Made by a program: the position numbers and the translations under genes
Assembly (NCBI GenBank): GCA_024402595.1
Contig: JAKSTL010000024.1
Location: 1-32,433, forward strand
DNA: 32,433 nt
Direction: 5' to 3'
Source: Treponema sp.
GTDB lineage: Bacteria > Spirochaetota > Spirochaetia > Treponematales > Treponemataceae
The notes under the pieces: model-generated
What the model saw: the letters and a program-made list of their open reading frames with translations, nothing else
Databases searched by the model: none
What the model was told of the DNA's origin: nothing
Part shown: piece after piece, positions 7,388-14,952 of the stretch
Numbering within the stretch: the stretch's first letter is position 1
How the letters are laid out: each line of letters opens with the position of its first letter

Positions 7388-8740
7388 TCAATTTTTTTTC
7401 AATAGTTTTTTAAGAACAACGAGTGCAATTATCGACATTATTACTTCACCACAGAAAGTTGAATATGCAAGTCCGTATAATCCAAATAGGTGACTGAATA
7501 ACAGAATAAAAGGAATCTCCAGAGCCAGTTTTCGTAAAATAGAAAAAATTAAAGCATGGCGGCCCATTCCAAAAGCTTGGGATATACCAACAACAACAAA
7601 ATCAACGCACATAAATGGAAGACCAAGCCCAAATCCTTTTAAAAAGCGAGAACCAATTTCTATAATTGTTTCATCTTTCATAAAAAAGGCCACCAATTGT
7701 TTTGATGCTGCAAAATAGATAATCAGAACAACAAACAAAGCGCCCAAGGTAATCTGAAAAATCTTTTTTATAGTTTCTTTAACTCGTTGGTCATTTTTAC
7801 TGGCATAATTGTAGCCAATTAACGGCATAACGCCCTGACTGAATCCAAAAATTATTTGAATTGGCAATTGATTTAATTTATTTACAATACCAATTGAAGC
7901 AACTGCATAAGTTCCAAAGCCTGCTGCCAAATTATTGAAAATTGTCATAGAAACAACATTCAAATTATTTTGAATTACTCCAGGAAATCCAACGACAAAA
8001 ATATTTTTAAGAATATCCGGTTCAAAACTTACTTTTTTAGGATTTACACTTACAAAGGTTTTTCCTCGAATGGAAATCAAAAGGATTATAAAATAACAAA
8101 GTCCAAAACAGTTGGAAATGAATGTGGCAAAACCAGCTCCGGCCGCTCCCAGATTTAATCCAAAAGGAAGAATAAAAAATGGATCTAGAATTATGTTCAA
8201 AATACAACCGCTAATGGCACCAATGCTGGCTTGCATGGCCCGTCCCTCTGCCCGCAGAATAAAGCTAAAAAGAATATTCATTATTCCAGGAACGGCGCCT
8301 AATCCTACTGTCCAAAAAAGATATTGTTTTGTAACGGCATAGGTTTGAGAATCGGAACCAAGAATATGGAGAATCGGTTTGGAAAAAATTAAAGTTATGG
8401 CAGAAAGCAGTAAGGCAAAGGTAAATCCAAAATAAATGCCAGTGGCGGAAGCTTTTTTTACATTATCATACTCTTTTAATCCTAATTTGCGGCTCATTAG
8501 GCTGGAAGCTCCAACTCCAAAAAGATTGGTGATAGCGTAGAATAAAGTCATGGCTGGAGCAACCAAAGTTACGGCTGCATTTTCAATAGGATTGTTCAGT
8601 TTTCCTACAAAAAAAGTGTCGGAAAGGTTGTAAACAATTGAGACTATGGAACTGATAATCATTGGGATTGTAAGTGTAAAAATTGCTTTTGAAACGGGCA
8701 TTCGTTCAAAAAGTTCTTCTTTGGAAACATCCTTTTGCAT
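7388..8740 (-). CDS. MATE family multidrug efflux transporter
   Basis: A 450-aa inner-membrane protein with about twelve hydrophobic segments in two similar halves. The N-terminal pattern 'MIISSIVSIVYNLSDTFFVG' and the later 'GFPGVIQNNLNVVSMTIFNN' are the two MATE repeats (MepA/DinF-like). Such proteins export cationic drugs or metabolites using a Na+ or H+ gradient. It stands alone, converging with the Tet(M)-like gene. No Shine-Dalgarno precedes the ATG; instead TAAAAT lies exactly 6 nt upstream (8747-8752), so the message may be leaderless. The substrate is unknown. Confidence 0.9.
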   Translation of the reverse strand: MQKDVSKEELFERMPVSKAIFTLTIPMIISSIVSIVYNLSDTFFVGKLNNPIENAAVTLVAPAMTLFYAITNLFGVGASSLMSRKLGLKEYDNVKKASATGIYFGFTFALLLSAITLIFSKPILHILGSDSQTYAVTKQYLFWTVGLGAVPGIMNILFSFILRAEGRAMQASIGAISGCILNIILDPFFILPFGLNLGAAGAGFATFISNCFGLCYFIILLISIRGKTFVSVNPKKVSFEPDILKNIFVVGFPGVIQNNLNVVSMTIFNNLAAGFGTYAVASIGIVNKLNQLPIQIIFGFSQGVMPLIGYNYASKNDQRVKETIKKIFQITLGALFVVLIIYFAASKQLVAFFMKDETIIEIGSRFLKGFGLGLPFMCVDFVVVGISQAFGMGRHALIFSILRKLALEIPFILLFSHLFGLYGLAYSTFCGEVIMSIIALVVLKKLLKKN

Positions 8741-8746
8741 AGGGCC

Positions 8747-8752
8747 ATTTTA
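8747..8752 (-). promoter_or_regulatory. -10 element placed for a leaderless MATE mRNA
   Basis: TAAAAT on the minus strand ends 6 nt before the MATE ATG. No convincing -35 was found and there is no Shine-Dalgarno. The call rests on the shared spacing with uvrB, GH27 and MBL. Confidence 0.4.
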
Positions 8753-8838
8753 TTCAAAAAACAGGGATGGGGGAAGAGTTTTTATAGGAAGTTATTTATG
8801 AACTTTTGGAAGATTGTTTATTTTGGGAACATTGTGCA

Positions 8839-9092
8839 TTGGGGGACAGACCCCGTTTGTGCAAAACTTATGGTGAAACTTATGGGGGACACACCTCAAT
8901 TGTGTATATGATGGCACAGGTTGGGGACAGTCCCCGTTTGAAAAAAACAATCAATGGGAAACATTGGGGACAGATGCCTGGTTGAAAAAATCACTTGGGG
9001 ACAGTCCCTTGCATAAAAATCAATCAGTAGGGACAGAGACAATTGATTGAGACAAATGATTGAAAGCTTCTTTGGGGACAGACCTCAGATTT
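8839..9092. repeat. Cluster of seven GGGGACAG short repeats (no gene)
   Basis: This 370-base gap (8741-9110) has no gene. It holds seven variants of GGGGACAG at about 8841, 8884, 8923, 8967, 8997, 9029 and 9074. Two form the short palindromic GGGGACAG(T/A)CCCCGTTT; others are decayed. Spacing is irregular, about 30-45 bases. Similar GGGGACAGTCCCC palindromes are, to my knowledge, often found near REP-associated tyrosine transposases in other bacteria; none is present here, so these would be non-autonomous leftovers. Confidence 0.75.
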
Positions 9093-9110
9093 TCAAAAGG
9101 AATGAAAGAT

Positions 9111-9563
9111 TTAATCTTTTTGAGTGCGGGCGGCTTTTATGGCGGATAAGGCGCTTTTTATAAAATCTTTAGTACGCATAAGGGCCAAACCGCTTTGTTC
9201 ATCTCCCAGAACCAGCAATTTTTCACCAGGCTTGTATCCCATCAAATCCTGCGCTTCTTTTGGAATATGAATCTGGCCTTGTTCATTCATAGTAACGGTT
9301 CCGAAAATATGATGCCCTTTGGGGGCAGGTGGTAATTCTTGCGACAGACTTTCAAAACCTTCAATTGGTTCTTGCTGGAAATAGAGATTATCAATGGAAG
9401 TGTTGTATATTTTTGCCAATTGGGCGCATTTTTCAATATCCGGAGAAGTTTCGCCTTTTTCCCATTTTGCATAGGCTTGTCTGGAAATCCCAATTTTTTC
9501 AGAAACCTCTTCCTGACTGTAACCATAAGCATTCCGCAGATTTATTATATTATCTTTAAGCAT
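9111..9563 (-). CDS. XRE-AbrB fusion transcriptional regulator
   Basis: A 150-aa protein with two DNA-binding folds. Residues 5-60 are a Cro/CI-type helix-turn-helix ('YSQEEVSEKIGISRQAYAKWEKG'-like, with 'SRQAYAKWEKGETSPD' as the recognition part). Residues about 83-128 are an AbrB/MazE-type swapped hairpin ('GQIHIPKEAQDLMGYKPGEKLLVLGDE'-like). The fusion is known in anaerobes as a small regulator. The start is ATG 9563; the only Shine-Dalgarno-like stretch, AAGGAAGG, lies 14 nt upstream and falls within the first bases of the tandem structured array, so the array would be the 5' leader if transcription starts beyond it. The targets are unknown; the array or the esterase gene are natural candidates. 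Confidence 0.85.
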   Translation of the reverse strand: MLKDNIINLRNAYGYSQEEVSEKIGISRQAYAKWEKGETSPDIEKCAQLAKIYNTSIDNLYFQQEPIEGFESLSQELPPAPKGHHIFGTVTMNEQGQIHIPKEAQDLMGYKPGEKLLVLGDEQSGLALMRTKDFIKSALSAIKAARTQKD

Positions 9564-9570
9564 AATGTAT

Positions 9571-9709
9571 GTTAAAACCTTCCTTAAAATTGAAAACCGC
9601 AGATTGTTTCAACAATCGAGGATTTTCAATTCGTTCGCGCAAGCGAACATGTATATAAGGAGTTTATTGAAACTCCAAGTGTAACATAAACGCACCATTT
9701 TGCGTTTAT
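9571..9709. repeat. Structured tandem element, unit 1
   Basis: A 139-bp unit beginning GTTAAAACCTTCC. Four inverted repeats follow in order. Stem 1 is ATTGAAAA / TTTTCAAT (9589-9596 with 9623-9630), enclosing an inner hairpin GATTGT-TTCA-ACAATC (9602-9617). Stem 2 is GTTCGC-GCAA-GCGAAC (9633-9648). Stem 3 is GGAGTTT-ATTG-AAACTCC (9659-9676). Stem 4 is AACATAAACGCA / TGCGTTTATGTT (9683-9694 with 9701-9712), which runs into unit 2. Stems 1, 3 and 4 differ from unit 2 yet stay paired. Confidence 0.9.
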
Positions 9710-9853
9710 GTTAAAACCTTCCTATTTTTTATAAATCGGAGATTGTTTCAACAATCGAGGATTTATAAAAAACGTTCGCGTGAGCGAACATGTATATAAG
9801 GAGTTTATTTATAAACTCCAAGTGTAACTTAAACACGCTATTTTAGTGTTTAA
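9710..9853. repeat. Structured tandem element, unit 2
   Basis: A 144-bp unit with the same layout as unit 1. Stem 1 is TTTTTTATAAATC / GATTTATAAAAAA (9725-9737 with 9760-9772) around the same inner hairpin. Stem 2 is GTTCGC-GTGA-GCGAAC (9774-9789). Stem 3 is GGAGTTTAT-TT-ATAAACTCC (9800-9819). Stem 4 is AACTTAAACAC / GTGTTTAAGTT (9826-9836 with 9846-9856). After it comes AAAAC and six T (9862-9867), so on the plus strand stem 4 could end transcription. Confidence 0.9.
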
Positions 9854-9867
9854 GTTAAAACTTTTTT

Positions 9868-10061
9868 CCCATTTGCCCTTCATTTATTATATCATTTTTT
9901 CAGTGTTTTATATAATAATTAATGATAATATGAAGTATAACCATATTTAGGAAGTCTATTATATGCTGTGATTTTTGTTTGTTAACTAGAAACTTTTCAT
10001 AGCCATATAGCGACAATTTTGTTCACATAGAATCAAATCAGAAGAAAATAAGAGGTTTACA
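9868..10061. other. AT-rich leader of the esterase gene
   Basis: With the array this completes the 498-base gap 9564-10061. It is AT-rich (TATATAATAATTAATGATAA near 9910) and should hold the promoter of the esterase gene, but I could not fix a -35/-10 pair. GAGG lies 6 nt before the esterase ATG. Confidence 0.4.
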
Positions 10062-11045
10062 ATGAAATTATCAAACGAAGAATTACAAAAAATCTATTTT
10101 GGCGCCTACCGTTTTGAAGAAATAGAAGATGGCTATTTACAAGCCTTCCAATACACCCAAGATCAGGTTGCATATTTTAAGAAAGCTTCCGACTTTTGGT
10201 ATGACCGATGTTTAGCCTCAACTTCCAAAACCATAGAACTTACAACCAATGCAACAAACATCTCTTTTGATTACAGATTTTTGTGGAAAGGCTCAGAAGA
10301 CAGCATAGAATTATCAGTTGATGGACTCATAACACAAATCTTCTATATAAAAGACTTGAAAAGCGAAGGAACACTGAACTTTGATTTAACCGCCGCTCTT
10401 GAAGGTGTTTATAGCGAAGATACCCGTGGAATGAAAAAAATAACCATTTATCTTCCAGCCGATGCAACCTTAGCAATCAAAAACTTTCAACTGGATGGAG
10501 ATTATGAACTGGTAAAAAAAGGCCCTAAAGTTTTGTGGTTAGGCGACTCTATTACCCAAGGCTTTGGTCCATTGCGCTCCAGCCAAACTTATGTAAGTGT
10601 AGCCAATAGTATTTTAAATTACGACATCATCAATCAGGGAATTGGCGGTTATGTTTACGACAAAAATTGTTTACTGGAAATGAAAGGTTATAAACCAGAA
10701 AAACTGATTGTGGCTTTGGGAACAAATCAATATGGCACAGAAACCATGAAAGACATAGAAGACTATTATCCCAGATTATTCCAGCTCTATGGAAAAGACA
10801 TTCCAACCTTGGTTATTACCCCTTTATGGCGCGGAGACAATTTGGAAGGCGTACCAACTCTTGTAAAATTCTGCGACAAACTTAAAGAAATTCTCAAACA
10901 GTATCCAAATATAAAAATCGTCGATGGATTCAAGTTGGTTCCTCATTTGCCAGAATATTATATCGATAATCTTCATCCAAATGCCTTAGGAGCAGAAGTT
11001 TACGGAAGAAATCTGGTTCAAAAAATTCAAGAATTGGGATTTTAG
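10062..11045 (+). CDS. SGNH/GDSL hydrolase with N-terminal jelly roll (CE2-like esterase)
   Basis: 327 aa. Residues 1-150 are strand-rich and resemble the jelly-roll domain of carbohydrate esterase family 2. The SGNH hydrolase domain follows: block I 'LGDSITQG' with nucleophile S163, the Gly block 'GIGGYVYD', block III 'ALGTNQYG', and block V 'DNLHPNALG' with D302 and H305 of the triad. CE2 enzymes remove O-acetyl groups from sugars and xylan-type oligosaccharides; de-acetylation is therefore the likely reaction, although substrate cannot be read directly. There is no signal peptide, so it would act inside the cell on imported oligosaccharides, like the GH27 enzyme. GAGG lies 6 nt before the ATG. 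Confidence 0.85.
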   Translation: MKLSNEELQKIYFGAYRFEEIEDGYLQAFQYTQDQVAYFKKASDFWYDRCLASTSKTIELTTNATNISFDYRFLWKGSEDSIELSVDGLITQIFYIKDLKSEGTLNFDLTAALEGVYSEDTRGMKKITIYLPADATLAIKNFQLDGDYELVKKGPKVLWLGDSITQGFGPLRSSQTYVSVANSILNYDIINQGIGGYVYDKNCLLEMKGYKPEKLIVALGTNQYGTETMKDIEDYYPRLFQLYGKDIPTLVITPLWRGDNLEGVPTLVKFCDKLKEILKQYPNIKIVDGFKLVPHLPEYYIDNLHPNALGAEVYGRNLVQKIQELGF

Positions 11046-11197
11046 TTGGCACAGGAAAATCGTAAAAGAAACACAAAGAAACACAAAAAAGCACAAAACA
11101 GCTTTTCCCAACATCAAAATAGAAAAAAGATTATAACAATAAAAACATTATAACTTCAAAAGTTTCAAATTTGTAATACACCTTTATTGGAGAAAAT

Positions 11198-11812
11198 ATG
11201 GAAATAAAAAATTTTTTACCAGGAAATGACGAAAAAATAAATCAGCTTTTAAAATTTTCCGCAGAAATCGATAAAATGACAGCCGTTAGCCGCCGAACAG
11301 TGCTGGTAGACAAAAGCCGTCGAGAAAATGATGCAGAACATTCCTGGCATATCGCAGTAATGGCCATGCTTTTTAAAGACTATGCCCCGAAAGGTTGCGA
11401 TATCGGCCGTTCAGTACAAATGTGCATTGTTCACGACCTAATTGAAATTTACGCCGGAGACACCTTTGCCTACGACCCAGCCGCAAACGAAGGCAAAGCC
11501 GAAAGAGAAGCAAAAGCCGCCGACAAACTTTTTGGCGAACTTCCATCTCCACTAGACAAAGAATTCCGCCAATTATGGGAAGAATTCGATGCAATGGAAA
11601 CCCCAGACGCAAAATACGCCGCCGCCATGGACAGAATTCAACCATACCTCCACAACACATTAACCGACGGACACACCTGGGTAGAAGGTCATCCCACTGT
11701 AGATATGGTCAACAAAAGAATCGGCCCCGCCATAGACTTAATTCCAGAATTAAAAAACTGGTACGACGCCAACATTCAACGGGCCATCGAAAAAGGCTGG
11801 CTAAAAAAATAA
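11198..11812 (+). CDS. HD-domain phosphohydrolase (YfbR/COG1896-like)
   Basis: A 204-aa soluble protein. Metal ligands of the HD fold are visible: H48 in 'AEHSWH', H79-D80 in 'CIVHDLIE', and a later Asp near 'AAAMDRIQP'. The order and the 'HDLIEIYAGDT' motif match the HD_3 group, which includes the 5'-deoxynucleotidase YfbR. A nucleotide-monophosphate phosphatase activity is therefore plausible. TTGGAGAAAAT supplies a Shine-Dalgarno before the ATG. Its stop abuts the stop of the next, convergent gene with no gap and no visible terminator between them. The 152-base gap upstream is A-rich (ACACAAAG-type runs) and otherwise featureless. Confidence 0.87.
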   Translation: MEIKNFLPGNDEKINQLLKFSAEIDKMTAVSRRTVLVDKSRRENDAEHSWHIAVMAMLFKDYAPKGCDIGRSVQMCIVHDLIEIYAGDTFAYDPAANEGKAEREAKAADKLFGELPSPLDKEFRQLWEEFDAMETPDAKYAAAMDRIQPYLHNTLTDGHTWVEGHPTVDMVNKRIGPAIDLIPELKNWYDANIQRAIEKGWLKK

Positions 11813-12541
11813 TTATTCATCAACACCGTTTGGAGCTTTATTCAAAAACATTTCTTCCATACGACATAAAATTTTCTCAATCTTCACAGCGTAATTTGGA
11901 TCAGTAGCCCAGGTTCCGCTAAGCCCGTCTATAGTTTCAACAAATTTTGTTTTATGCACCCAAGAATACCGCGGATCAATCAACTCATTGTTCAACACCA
12001 CATCCTCCGTAGTTGCATAAGCCTGAAGGTGCTGAATATGAGCTCTCACCCCAAGCTGTTCCGTTTCAAACACGCAGCCAGGATGTTCCGCGTCCATAGC
12101 TCCCAATCCGCAGTAGTTGTGGAATTCCGGTTGAACCAAGCCCCCAAACCGAAGATACCCAGTCTCCAAACACATTTGTGCAAAAGCCACATCCCAATTT
12201 ATCCCTTCCACTTGGGCTTCAACCACATACATCTGCGCAAAATGACTAATCTCAATCAAATCAAAATCATTCCGCTGAGACAAAAAATATTCCGCCAGTT
12301 GGCTAGCCGTCAAAACCCCTTTATCCAAAATCTTCCTCGAAATCGCAGCCTTCACAACCTCCGCTTTTTCCTCAAAAACATCCTCGCAATTTTCCTCCGC
12401 CCAACTTTCCTCAACAGGCCTTGGTTCAATATCATTATCCGGAATCGATTTACAAGAAAAAAAACTTACCGAAATCGTCAAAATCGCCAGCAAAAAACCA
12501 TTTTTCCTAAAACACAATAATTTAGATGCAATCTTTTTCAT
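11813..12541 (-). CDS. Glucosaminidase-like (GH73-type) lipoprotein
   Basis: 242 aa from ATG 12541. A Lys/Arg-rich n-region and a hydrophobic core end at 'SFFSC', an acceptable spirochaete-style lipobox, so the protein is probably lipid-anchored. After a Glu-rich linker, residues about 95-235 match the glucosaminidase/FlgJ-type fold: 'VEGINWDVAFAQMCLETGYLRFGG' with the likely catalytic Glu, then 'NYCGLGA' and 'GVRAHIQHLQAYA'. It should cleave peptidoglycan glycan strands during wall remodelling. The frame stays open to 12655, but that extension lacks a signal sequence at its start and runs into repeat copy C, so I reject it. No Shine-Dalgarno is evident. Confidence 0.85.
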   Translation of the reverse strand: MKKIASKLLCFRKNGFLLAILTISVSFFSCKSIPDNDIEPRPVEESWAEENCEDVFEEKAEVVKAAISRKILDKGVLTASQLAEYFLSQRNDFDLIEISHFAQMYVVEAQVEGINWDVAFAQMCLETGYLRFGGLVQPEFHNYCGLGAMDAEHPGCVFETEQLGVRAHIQHLQAYATTEDVVLNNELIDPRYSWVHKTKFVETIDGLSGTWATDPNYAVKIEKILCRMEEMFLNKAPNGVDE

Positions 12542-12640
12542 AATAAGAAAATCGGTAAAATCAGAGCCCATTCTTAGCAAAAAACATTTTTCCTTTTCAG
12601 ACTTATTCGGGCGAAAACCCATTTTCGCTAGCCAACCTTT

Positions 12641-12762
12641 CCACAAAATGCCCAACCTTTCTACTAACGGCCTTCCAGGGCTTGCTAACGCGCGGCATCC
12701 TCATTGTCATTCCGGTTGCGTCAAAATGTTCCACATTTTTCCCCCTTCCACGCCTTCGCAAA
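12641..12762 (-). repeat. GC-rich mosaic dispersed repeat, copy C
   Basis: Reverse orientation: the conserved end occupies 12743-12762 (last base A instead of G), the centre 12681-12742, the CCCTGGAAGGCCGTTA block 12665-12680, and the tail 12641-12664 with GGGCATTTTGTGG. The centre end GAGGATGCCGCGCGTTAGC matches copy D; the rest of the centre, including AATGTGGAACATTTTG, is unique to this copy. The tail matches copy B. It fills much of the gap between the lipoprotein and the RadC gene; the remainder (12763-12854) is A-rich. Confidence 0.8.
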
Positions 12763-12854
12763 ACCTTTTGAAAGTTTTGTAAAAAAATTAAAAAAAATGT
12801 AAAAAAAATCCCAAAAAAGCGCAGTTTTTAAAACTTTTTTGTAATTATTAATAT

Positions 12855-13517
12855 GTGGAACTAAATATAAAAAAACCTGAAGTACGAGAGAAAACTCTTA
12901 AAAACGGATTATCTTATCCTCTGGACGAAGAGCTTGTTATGCTCATTCTTGGAACTGGTACAAAAGAGATGCCTGTAGAAAAAATGGCCAAAAAAATTGT
13001 AGAAACCATCGATTCTACAAACTACGAAAATATTGTAGAAAAATTGTTATCCCTAAAAGGCGTAGGAACCGGAAAAGCTTTGGCAGTAGCGGCCGCCTTA
13101 GAGTTCGGAAAACGAAAAAGCAGTCATTTTGGAGCCCATGTAAAAACTCCCGAAGACATAATTCCTTTTGTAAAGCATTATGTCATTAAGTCAAAAGAAC
13201 ATTTTCTGGCTATAACTTTAAACGGCGGACATAATATTATTCAAATACATGTAGTTTCCGTAGGAACCATCAATCGAACACTAATTCACCCAAGAGAAGT
13301 TTTTGGAGAAGCCATCAGAGAAAATGCAGCCGCAATTATTTTATGTCATAATCATCCTTCTGGAAATGTAAATCCTTCTTTTGACGACATAGAAACCACA
13401 AATACCTTGCTGGAAGCGTCAAAAATAATAGGCATTCCAATTCTAGACCATATAATTATTGCCTGTGACACATATTTTAGCTTTATGGAAAATGGACTTA
13501 TCGAAGAAGAAAAATAA
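12855..13517 (+). CDS. RadC/JAB-family protein
   Basis: 220 aa. An N-terminal helix-hairpin-helix-like part ('LLSLKGVGTGKALAVAAALEFGKR') precedes an MPN/JAMM domain. H165, H167 and D178 in 'HNHPSG...FDD' fit the HxHx10D zinc site, with the upstream Glu in 'HPREVFGEAI'. The family was named for DNA repair, but its true role is unsettled; a DNA-linked metallo-isopeptidase or nuclease role has been suggested. The start is GTG, with no Shine-Dalgarno. The overlapping ATG at 12853 is out of frame. TGTAATTAT, an imperfect extended -10, lies 6 nt before the GTG, in line with the leaderless pattern seen elsewhere in the window. Confidence 0.88.
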   Translation: MELNIKKPEVREKTLKNGLSYPLDEELVMLILGTGTKEMPVEKMAKKIVETIDSTNYENIVEKLLSLKGVGTGKALAVAAALEFGKRKSSHFGAHVKTPEDIIPFVKHYVIKSKEHFLAITLNGGHNIIQIHVVSVGTINRTLIHPREVFGEAIRENAAAIILCHNHPSGNVNPSFDDIETTNTLLEASKIIGIPILDHIIIACDTYFSFMENGLIEEEK

Positions 13518-13580
13518 TAAGAATGTAACTAAACCTATTTCTTATTGTTTTAGAACCGAGGATTCAGTAAAGTATATACC

Positions 13581-14837
13581 ATGAAATTATACACTCGTAA
13601 TCAATTGATGTTTTTTGTATCAGCAGGCATAGTTCTTACCGCATTTGCAACATATTTTGTGTGCTCAAAAATTATGCCTTCAAAAAAGGAAAACAACCAA
13701 ACTTATGTTACAGAAATTACAACCACAGATTCAGAAAATCTTAGCGACAAAAACTCTTTTACCAATGAAGTTTCTGAACCAATGGTAGAATTACAGCAAA
13801 ATCCGGGAATCATACTTCCTGTAAGTTCAGGAACTATTTCGTACACTCAAGATGAATTGCAGAATATAAATGTCTATTCTATGTGTAACGAAGCCGTTGT
13901 AAACATTAACACAAAAGTTACCGCTTACGACTGGTTTCTGGAACCTTATGTACAAGATGGTGGCAGCGGAAGTGGTTCCATTATAGATAAAAGGGGCTAT
14001 ATTCTTACTAATGTTCATGTTATTCAGGGAGCTACAAAGATTTATGTATCCTTGTTCGATGGAACTCAGTATGAAGCAGAAATTATTGGCCAAGATTTAG
14101 ACAGCGATTTGGCAGTTATCAAGTTCAATCCGCCACAAGGCATGGAACTAAAAACCATATCTTTTGGCGAATCCGAAAATCTTAAAGTTGGACAAAAGGT
14201 AATTGCCATTGGAAATCCTTTTGGTATGGAACGAACAATGACTACAGGAATTGTTTCCGGAATTGGTCGTCCTATTCAAAACTCCAATAAACGAATCATC
14301 CGAAATATGATTCAAACAGATACAGCCATAAATCCTGGTAATTCTGGTGGACCTTTGTTAGATACCACAGGAAAAATGGTAGGTATAAACACAATGATTA
14401 TGTCTTCTTCTGGAAGTTCTGCTGGTGTGGGCTTTGCAGTGCCTTCAGAAACCGCCGTTCGTGTTGTTTCAGATTTAATCAGATACGGAAAAGTTTTGCG
14501 GGGCTCTTTGGATGCCAAGATTTTTCAAAACAGTTATAGAATTGCCCAATATTCAGGCTTAGATATAACAAGCGGCGTTTTAGTTTCGGAAGTATTAACT
14601 GGTGGAAATGCAGAAAAAGCCGGATTAAAAGGTGGAACCGAAGCCGTTTATTATGGAAACCGAAGCAGCATTGTTTACCTTGGAGGCGATGTTATTACAA
14701 AAATTGACAACATTGTTATTTCATCTTTAGCAGATTATTATTCAGCCTTAGAAAGCAAAAAACCGGGCGACACTGTGGATGTAGTTGTTCGAAGAAATAA
14801 AAAAGAAGTAAAATTAAAAATAACTCTTGTGGAGTAA
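13581..14837 (+). CDS. HtrA/Deg family serine protease
   Basis: 418 aa. A single N-terminal membrane segment (residues about 8-28) anchors it facing the periplasm. A Ser/Thr/Asn-rich linker leads to a trypsin-like domain with the full triad: H146 in 'TNVHV', D176 in 'DSDLAV' and S255 in 'NPGNSGGP'. One PDZ domain follows ('DITSGVLVSEVLTGGNAEKAG' region to the end), so it is a DegS/HtrA-type enzyme with one PDZ rather than two. It degrades or senses misfolded envelope proteins. The PDZ has an insert near 'TEAVYYGNRSSIVYLGG' in the loop before its last strands, longer than usual. It lies 63 nt after the RadC gene on the same strand. Confidence 0.93.
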   Translation: MKLYTRNQLMFFVSAGIVLTAFATYFVCSKIMPSKKENNQTYVTEITTTDSENLSDKNSFTNEVSEPMVELQQNPGIILPVSSGTISYTQDELQNINVYSMCNEAVVNINTKVTAYDWFLEPYVQDGGSGSGSIIDKRGYILTNVHVIQGATKIYVSLFDGTQYEAEIIGQDLDSDLAVIKFNPPQGMELKTISFGESENLKVGQKVIAIGNPFGMERTMTTGIVSGIGRPIQNSNKRIIRNMIQTDTAINPGNSGGPLLDTTGKMVGINTMIMSSSGSSAGVGFAVPSETAVRVVSDLIRYGKVLRGSLDAKIFQNSYRIAQYSGLDITSGVLVSEVLTGGNAEKAGLKGGTEAVYYGNRSSIVYLGGDVITKIDNIVISSLADYYSALESKKPGDTVDVVVRRNKKEVKLKITLVE

Positions 14838-14876
14838 AACAAATTAAAAAATCTCTGCCAGATTTTGAATCTGCAT

Positions 14877-14920
14877 CTCATTGTTATTTGTCATGATGAA
14901 CTAGTTTCAGCATCTCACTA
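14877..14920 (+). repeat. DELVSASH-type dispersed repeat fragment
   Basis: The minus-strand text GATGCTGAAACTAGTTCATCATGACA closely follows the very common bacterial repeat phrase GATGCTGAAACAAGTTCAGCATGACA; translated forward it reads 'CHDELVSASH'. A second, weaker arm (GAATCTGCATCTCA) precedes it. It sits between the protease and the lipase, away from any transposase. Confidence 0.65.
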
Positions 14921-14952
14921 CAACGAAGTATTTTTTGAGGATTTTATAGCCT

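Noticed and set aside
9571..9853. Short peptides encoded in the structured units (ATGTTCGC... on minus, ATGTATATAAGG... on plus)
   Set aside because: The two units give peptides of different length and frame after the first few codons, whereas the hairpins are kept.
12542..12655. N-terminal extension of the glucosaminidase-like lipoprotein
   Set aside because: It would bury the signal peptide in the interior and runs into repeat copy C.
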